From Lepidodermella squamata (Eukaryota > Gastrotricha), in contig JBLDXI010000007.1 of NCBI GenBank assembly GCA_047495785.1, positions 3,348,001 to 3,412,000 on the forward strand: a stretch of 64,000 bases of DNA, written 5' to 3'. Shown one piece after another: positions 60,090-64,000 of the stretch. Positions within the stretch are counted from its first letter, which is position 1; each line of letters opens with the position of its first letter. Under the pieces are notes generated by a model. That model was given only the letters and a program-made list of their open reading frames with translations. It was not told the DNA's origin and did not search any database. The position numbers and the translations under genes were made by a program.

Positions 60090-61768
60090 AACTCAAAGCG
60101 CTATATCGCGGAGTAGGCGAGAGAGCCACTGGACTAAAATAGAAACTAATAGTGTTTTTGATGCGACTCGGATTGTGACTCGGAAATCGGTGGAGACTCA
60201 TTAATTGCCACGCTGTATACTCTGCAGTCCTTTAGGTGGCTCTTGGGGTCTCAGGTTAGAGCCATAATAGACCATGGCTTAGTCAGCCGTAGTTGTGATT
60301 TTCGTGAAATTCGCCTTGAAATTGTTTAGAATTGTTTAGAAATTTAGAACACCTCGCAAAACGTAAAAATAACCTAATTTTTACATGAAAAATAGCAATA
60401 AATATATCTTTCGCGGATCGAGTCTTAATTACTATAACTGCAAAACCTGTGGTAAATTTAGAGCAAAATAATTGTTTCAGGAGCAATTGCAACAGATATA
60501 ACCATAGACATAATTTAAGATAGACTGACTACTCACGAGAAAAGAGCGGAACACCATGGGTCGCAGATGATGTTCAGCCTAATCATGAAAATAGGTCCGA
60601 ATTTCGGTGGGAAAGTAAACAAAGAAGTTGATTTTCTTCGACCGATTTCGTTTTTTCAGCGCTGGTTCTCTGAAGTTTGCTGATGATACCTAGACGAAAA
60701 TTTTACGACGAACACTATGGTTATTTTTTCTTTATTTTTGGATTTTTTTAAATGGGTGAAAATTAACTTTTAAGTTTTTGAGCTTGCAAATAAAATATAA
60801 AATCGACAGGATTAAAAGCGAAATTGAAGCGGTTGCCGACGCTTCTAAACGCTTTATTTTGAGCCCACGTTTGACCTTCAACGATTTTTTACTGAATTTT
60901 AGCAATTTTTGGAGTTTTTCGGTGGGAAAAACCATGAATTAATTTTCACATGAAATTTTTCTCAATTAATAGCGCCTTCTCGGTTCCATAAACACATTTC
61001 GCAGCTAACAGTAAATTGAAATGCCTCATTCATCCATTTCTTCTTAGAGAACCCCGTCATAGTGCGTCAAACTGGGTCGCTGAAAGAAAATAAAATATTC
61101 GAAATATTTACGCGTAACTGCTCGATGTTTGAATGATTCATGTAAATTTCACATGAAATTTCGAAGTTTCTACTGAAAAAACGTGTTTCTTCCGGTTTCA
61201 CTGTCTCTAACTGTTGCATTCATTCAGTACAATCTGCGGCCTGTGTTACTTCGACCCATCCGAAGGTAGCACAGGAGCTTTCGAACTCAAGAGATTTACA
61301 GTAATCTGTAACAAACATAATTGAAAATTTTGCCAGCCTAAATTTTATTTATTTATGAAAATGTTTCAATAAAAAAAATCAGAAAAAACATAGTGCAAAA
61401 TCGCGATTGAGAACAGAAGGAAACGAAACGAATCGATGGGAAATTCAGAAGGATTAGCGGAGAAAGTCTGTTGAGTGAAAATAATGCGGAAAGTCGGCGC
61501 ATCTAATTATTGCGGATGAAAATTGCTGATGTTGGTGTATTAAATACATATTTCAGACAGCTCTGATTATCATTATTACTATAAAAAAATTGCAATGAAA
61601 TTTGAGCAGCTTTTGATCCGAATACAGCGACCTCGAACAATTAACTTGCCTTGAAAATCATGTGAAAATCTCGAATCTAAAATCTATCGGTAAATTCTGA
61701 ATTTTGAATTTTTTCGTTTTCTTAAGGTATTTTCCGAACTACAATTTAGGGTGGCTTGCATCAGCCGC
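60090..61768. other. intergenic, nothing recognised
   Basis: AT-rich; short frames only. Confidence 0.4.
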
Positions 61769-61964
61769 ATTTTGTTGCATAATTATTCAAAGATTAGTTT
61801 TAAGAAGGTATCTCAAGAAAAATTATCTCAAGAAAAAGCAAGAAATATTTACAAAGACCAGAGCATATTTTGTTGCATAATTATTCAAAGATTAGTTTTA
61901 AGAAGGTATCTCAAGAAAAGGTATCTCAAGAAAAAGCAAGAAATATTTACAAAGACCAGAGCAT
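61769..61964. repeat. 98-bp tandem duplication
   Basis: 61769-61866 is repeated almost exactly at 61867-61964 (ATTTTGTTGCATAATTATTC starts both). Within each unit TATCTCAAGAAAA is itself doubled. Just 3' of the next gene's stop codon. Confidence 0.85.
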
Positions 61965-61995
61965 TTGACAAATGAGACACAAATCATAGCATTTT

Positions 61996-62659
61996 TCATA
62001 GATGTTTACCCTTCGCCCAAGAGTCAAACTTTTTATTTATAGATCGCGTCGAATGACGACGAGTCGGAGGGCTGTATGGAGGAGGACGATCTTCAAGAAA
62101 AGGGGCTGAAGGCCCTGGGGCCATTTCAGAGGCAGGGGTTTCGGTCGGCTTAGCTCTAATTACAAAAATATAACAAAATTAGTTTATTCACTGTTGAAGG
62201 GGAATCGGTCATTTACCCTCTTAGAAAAAAGAAATTCGAAGCCAGGCGAATAAAATGATATGTAACATTCAAGGCTGGCGGCAAAAATTGAGCAAAGATC
62301 ACCAATCCGGCAAACGTGACGAGACCCAACGTCTCCTTAAGGGTTTTCAGAGGCACGCTGATACCTTCTGCAAACAGTTCCAACAGAGCAGACCACGGGC
62401 TGGTCTAAAACAGCGAGATTCATGGCAACAGTGAAAAAATACATTCACAGGTTCAACTTACCTTTTCAAAATACATTTTATAGAAAAAAGACGAAAAAAA
62501 TCCCCCCCAAACTACGCTGAGGAGGGCTTTTTTCGGTTGTTTGACAAAGAAATACGACGTCATTGTTAATAGAAAGAGTAATACGAGCAAGTAAGCGTAA
62601 TCATCTGTTGAAGATGGAGTGCAATCATAAACGAGACACCTCCAATCGTTTTTTTTCAT
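61996..62659 (-). CDS. small multi-pass membrane protein with PPPY tail
   Basis: Three exons (62462-62659, 62217-62404, 61996-62155) in frame, 181 residues, introns 57 and 61 bp. Hydrophobic segments lie at about 20-38 and 45-60 (exon 1) and 85-105 and 110-125 (exon 2). The C-terminal exon is hydrophilic and Pro-rich, with RPPPYSPPTRR, a PPxY motif of the kind bound by WW-domain ubiquitin ligases, and ends basic. No known family recognised. Splice phases are consistent (0 and 2), and the last exon has coding-like composition. No signal peptide precedes the first membrane segment. Confidence 0.65.
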
Positions 62660-64000
62660 TTTTCAAGAACCTAAACGGAAAAAAAATTATGATACAGTAT
62701 TAAGGTGGTTTCACGAATTTGCGAAGGGCGCAACAAAATCGCGCGCGGAAAGGAAGTGCGACACTTGAACGATTCGACGGCATCCATAGTCGTGCGTGCA
62801 CGAAACTATGCATCCCAGCGGTGAAATGAGAGCGGGCGATGAAGTTTTACTATAATCAGCTTTTCGAGTATTAACTCTGATTTTCAGATTTTTCAGAGCC
62901 ACCGAGCGAAATTCGCGCGCTAAGGTGACGCGCTCGTAGCCGCCCGCGATTATTCGCTCATTAGTAACCCACCTTAGGCAGCATTTTCCAATTCCAGCTG
63001 TCCTTGAGCGGGCAGCAATGCACCGCCTAGCATTGCCAAAAAGGACGCGATGTCCGTGGTCGATAGTCTGCGAGAAGATTTCGCATTATTATACATTTAA
63101 ACACAGCAAAATCTACATGCCGATTGGTGATGATCTTTGTCAAGGCCCAAACGAGGAACTTGAGAAGGGCACGCCGCCCAAAGCGCCACCAAATTACCAT
63201 CAATAACGTAATAAAAAAAATGAAAGCAGCGATGGCTGCAGCGGCTGCAGCGGCTGCTGTCGAAGCTAAGATGGAGTAGCTGCGCATGAAATAAAACGAG
63301 GACGTCGCAGAAGATACCTGTATTATCTGTTTGCTGACACGGGCCGCAAAAAAAACAACTTCCTACGTTCCGCAGACACTCTCGGACAGTCTTACCTAAG
63401 AGATTGGCTTGTTATTACACCTAACGCATGTATTCACTAAATAACTTACTGGTTCTTTCGGTGCACGTATCCATGGATCACTTTTTTATCGATCTATAAT
63501 CATTTCAGAATGTCGTTTCAAAGAGGGAGAAAAGAAAAAAGAACGGAGGAAATCAATAAAATCGCTACACTGATCATGGAAGAATGAAGTTGATAGTTGA
63601 TGCAGCGACCACAAAATGGTGAAATAGGTCATGTTCTGCAATCCGGGTGCGTGCCGCTAGGCAATAAAAACTCAGAATTAGGTCAATGATAGGCTAATAA
63701 TGTATTGGGCCACCGCCTGCCCTCATAAAAGCCGATGGCTTACGCCTTGACGTCAAAAAAAGTAGGACAACATAATGGCTGAAACGAGTTATCTAATGCT
63801 ACTACAGACTAAATGAAATACCGCAATTTTAAGAATGAGAATGAAATGAAAAAAATTATTACCTCTTCAAACCAAAAGAATCAGTCACCCGCCTCCTAGT
63901 CGGAGAATATTTTGCTTTTGTTGTAAAATTCAAAATCTTCCGAAGTCTCGACTATCCGTCAGTTTTCTTCCTTATTATATTTCCGGTTATAAGACTTTAA
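62660..64000. other. right end of the window, uncertain small frames
   Basis: A minus frame (63027-63287, 86 codons) has an Ala run from a GCW repeat followed by a hydrophobic segment. An overlapping plus frame (63018-63206) ends in a hydrophilic, Pro-rich stretch (TPPKAPPNYHQ) that looks coding. They cannot both be exons and neither could be linked to others. Nothing else is recognised to the window end. Confidence 0.3.

Noticed and set aside
63018-63287. Overlapping small frames on both strands
   Set aside because: Neither could be spliced to other exons; kept only as an uncertain note.
1-64000. CRISPR array, operons or bacterial-type gene layout
   Set aside because: Short spliceosomal introns and animal gene families; tandem repeats lack CRISPR repeat-spacer structure.

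Overview
The window is nuclear DNA of an invertebrate animal. Coding sequence is split by introns, mostly about 45-65 bp with GT-AG ends, and the genes are typically metazoan: Cys-loop ligand-gated ion channels, an M13 neprilysin, a class C GPCR and a nuclear-envelope NEMP protein. Decayed LINE, MULE and fold-back DNA elements lie between them. Compact introns and tandem duplication fit a small-genome invertebrate (tardigrade, mite, small crustacean or similar). I cannot fix the phylum from sequence alone.

About 1.5-50 kb holds a tandem family on the minus strand that I do not recognise as described. Five genes (A 3286-6827, B 11231-15996, C 25462-29028, D 36409-39926, E 47596-50269) encode a signal peptide (not located for B), one or two copies of a ~250-residue beta-rich module of unknown family, a Thr/Ser-rich mucin-like stalk and, at the C-terminus, a complete Cys-loop channel. 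Two further copies (F 1478-2199, G 21123-22668) keep the N-terminal part but have no channel. Small exon relics lie at 24261-24360 and 35234-35490. Fragments of the 3' end of a neprilysin gene sit 200-350 bp upstream of A, C and D. The intact neprilysin (40545-43323) follows the relic next to D, so channel gene plus neprilysin tail look like one duplicated unit.

At 44-46.5 kb an intronless GABA-B-like receptor lies on the plus strand, head to head with neprilysin. From 52.5 to 64 kb the genes are different: a transposase-derived DUF7869-like gene, a NEMP gene, an unrecognised protein with three Cys-rich repeats plus membrane segments, a FLYWCH-like finger with a C-terminal membrane segment, and a small multi-pass protein with a PPxY-type tail. 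Mobile DNA includes a MULE with 49-bp inverted repeats (30484-32960), LINE 3' fragments (17905-19053, 35775-36172) and several hairpin or TIR elements (7779-8812, 9977-10035, 10107-10795, 14692-15048, 19691-20091, 34628-34895).

Functional theme: surface receptors (chimeric channels and a GABA-B-like receptor) next to a peptidase of a family that degrades signalling peptides. A shared pathway is inference only. All exon joins were made by hand from splice consensus, reading frame and comparison among copies, with no transcript evidence.
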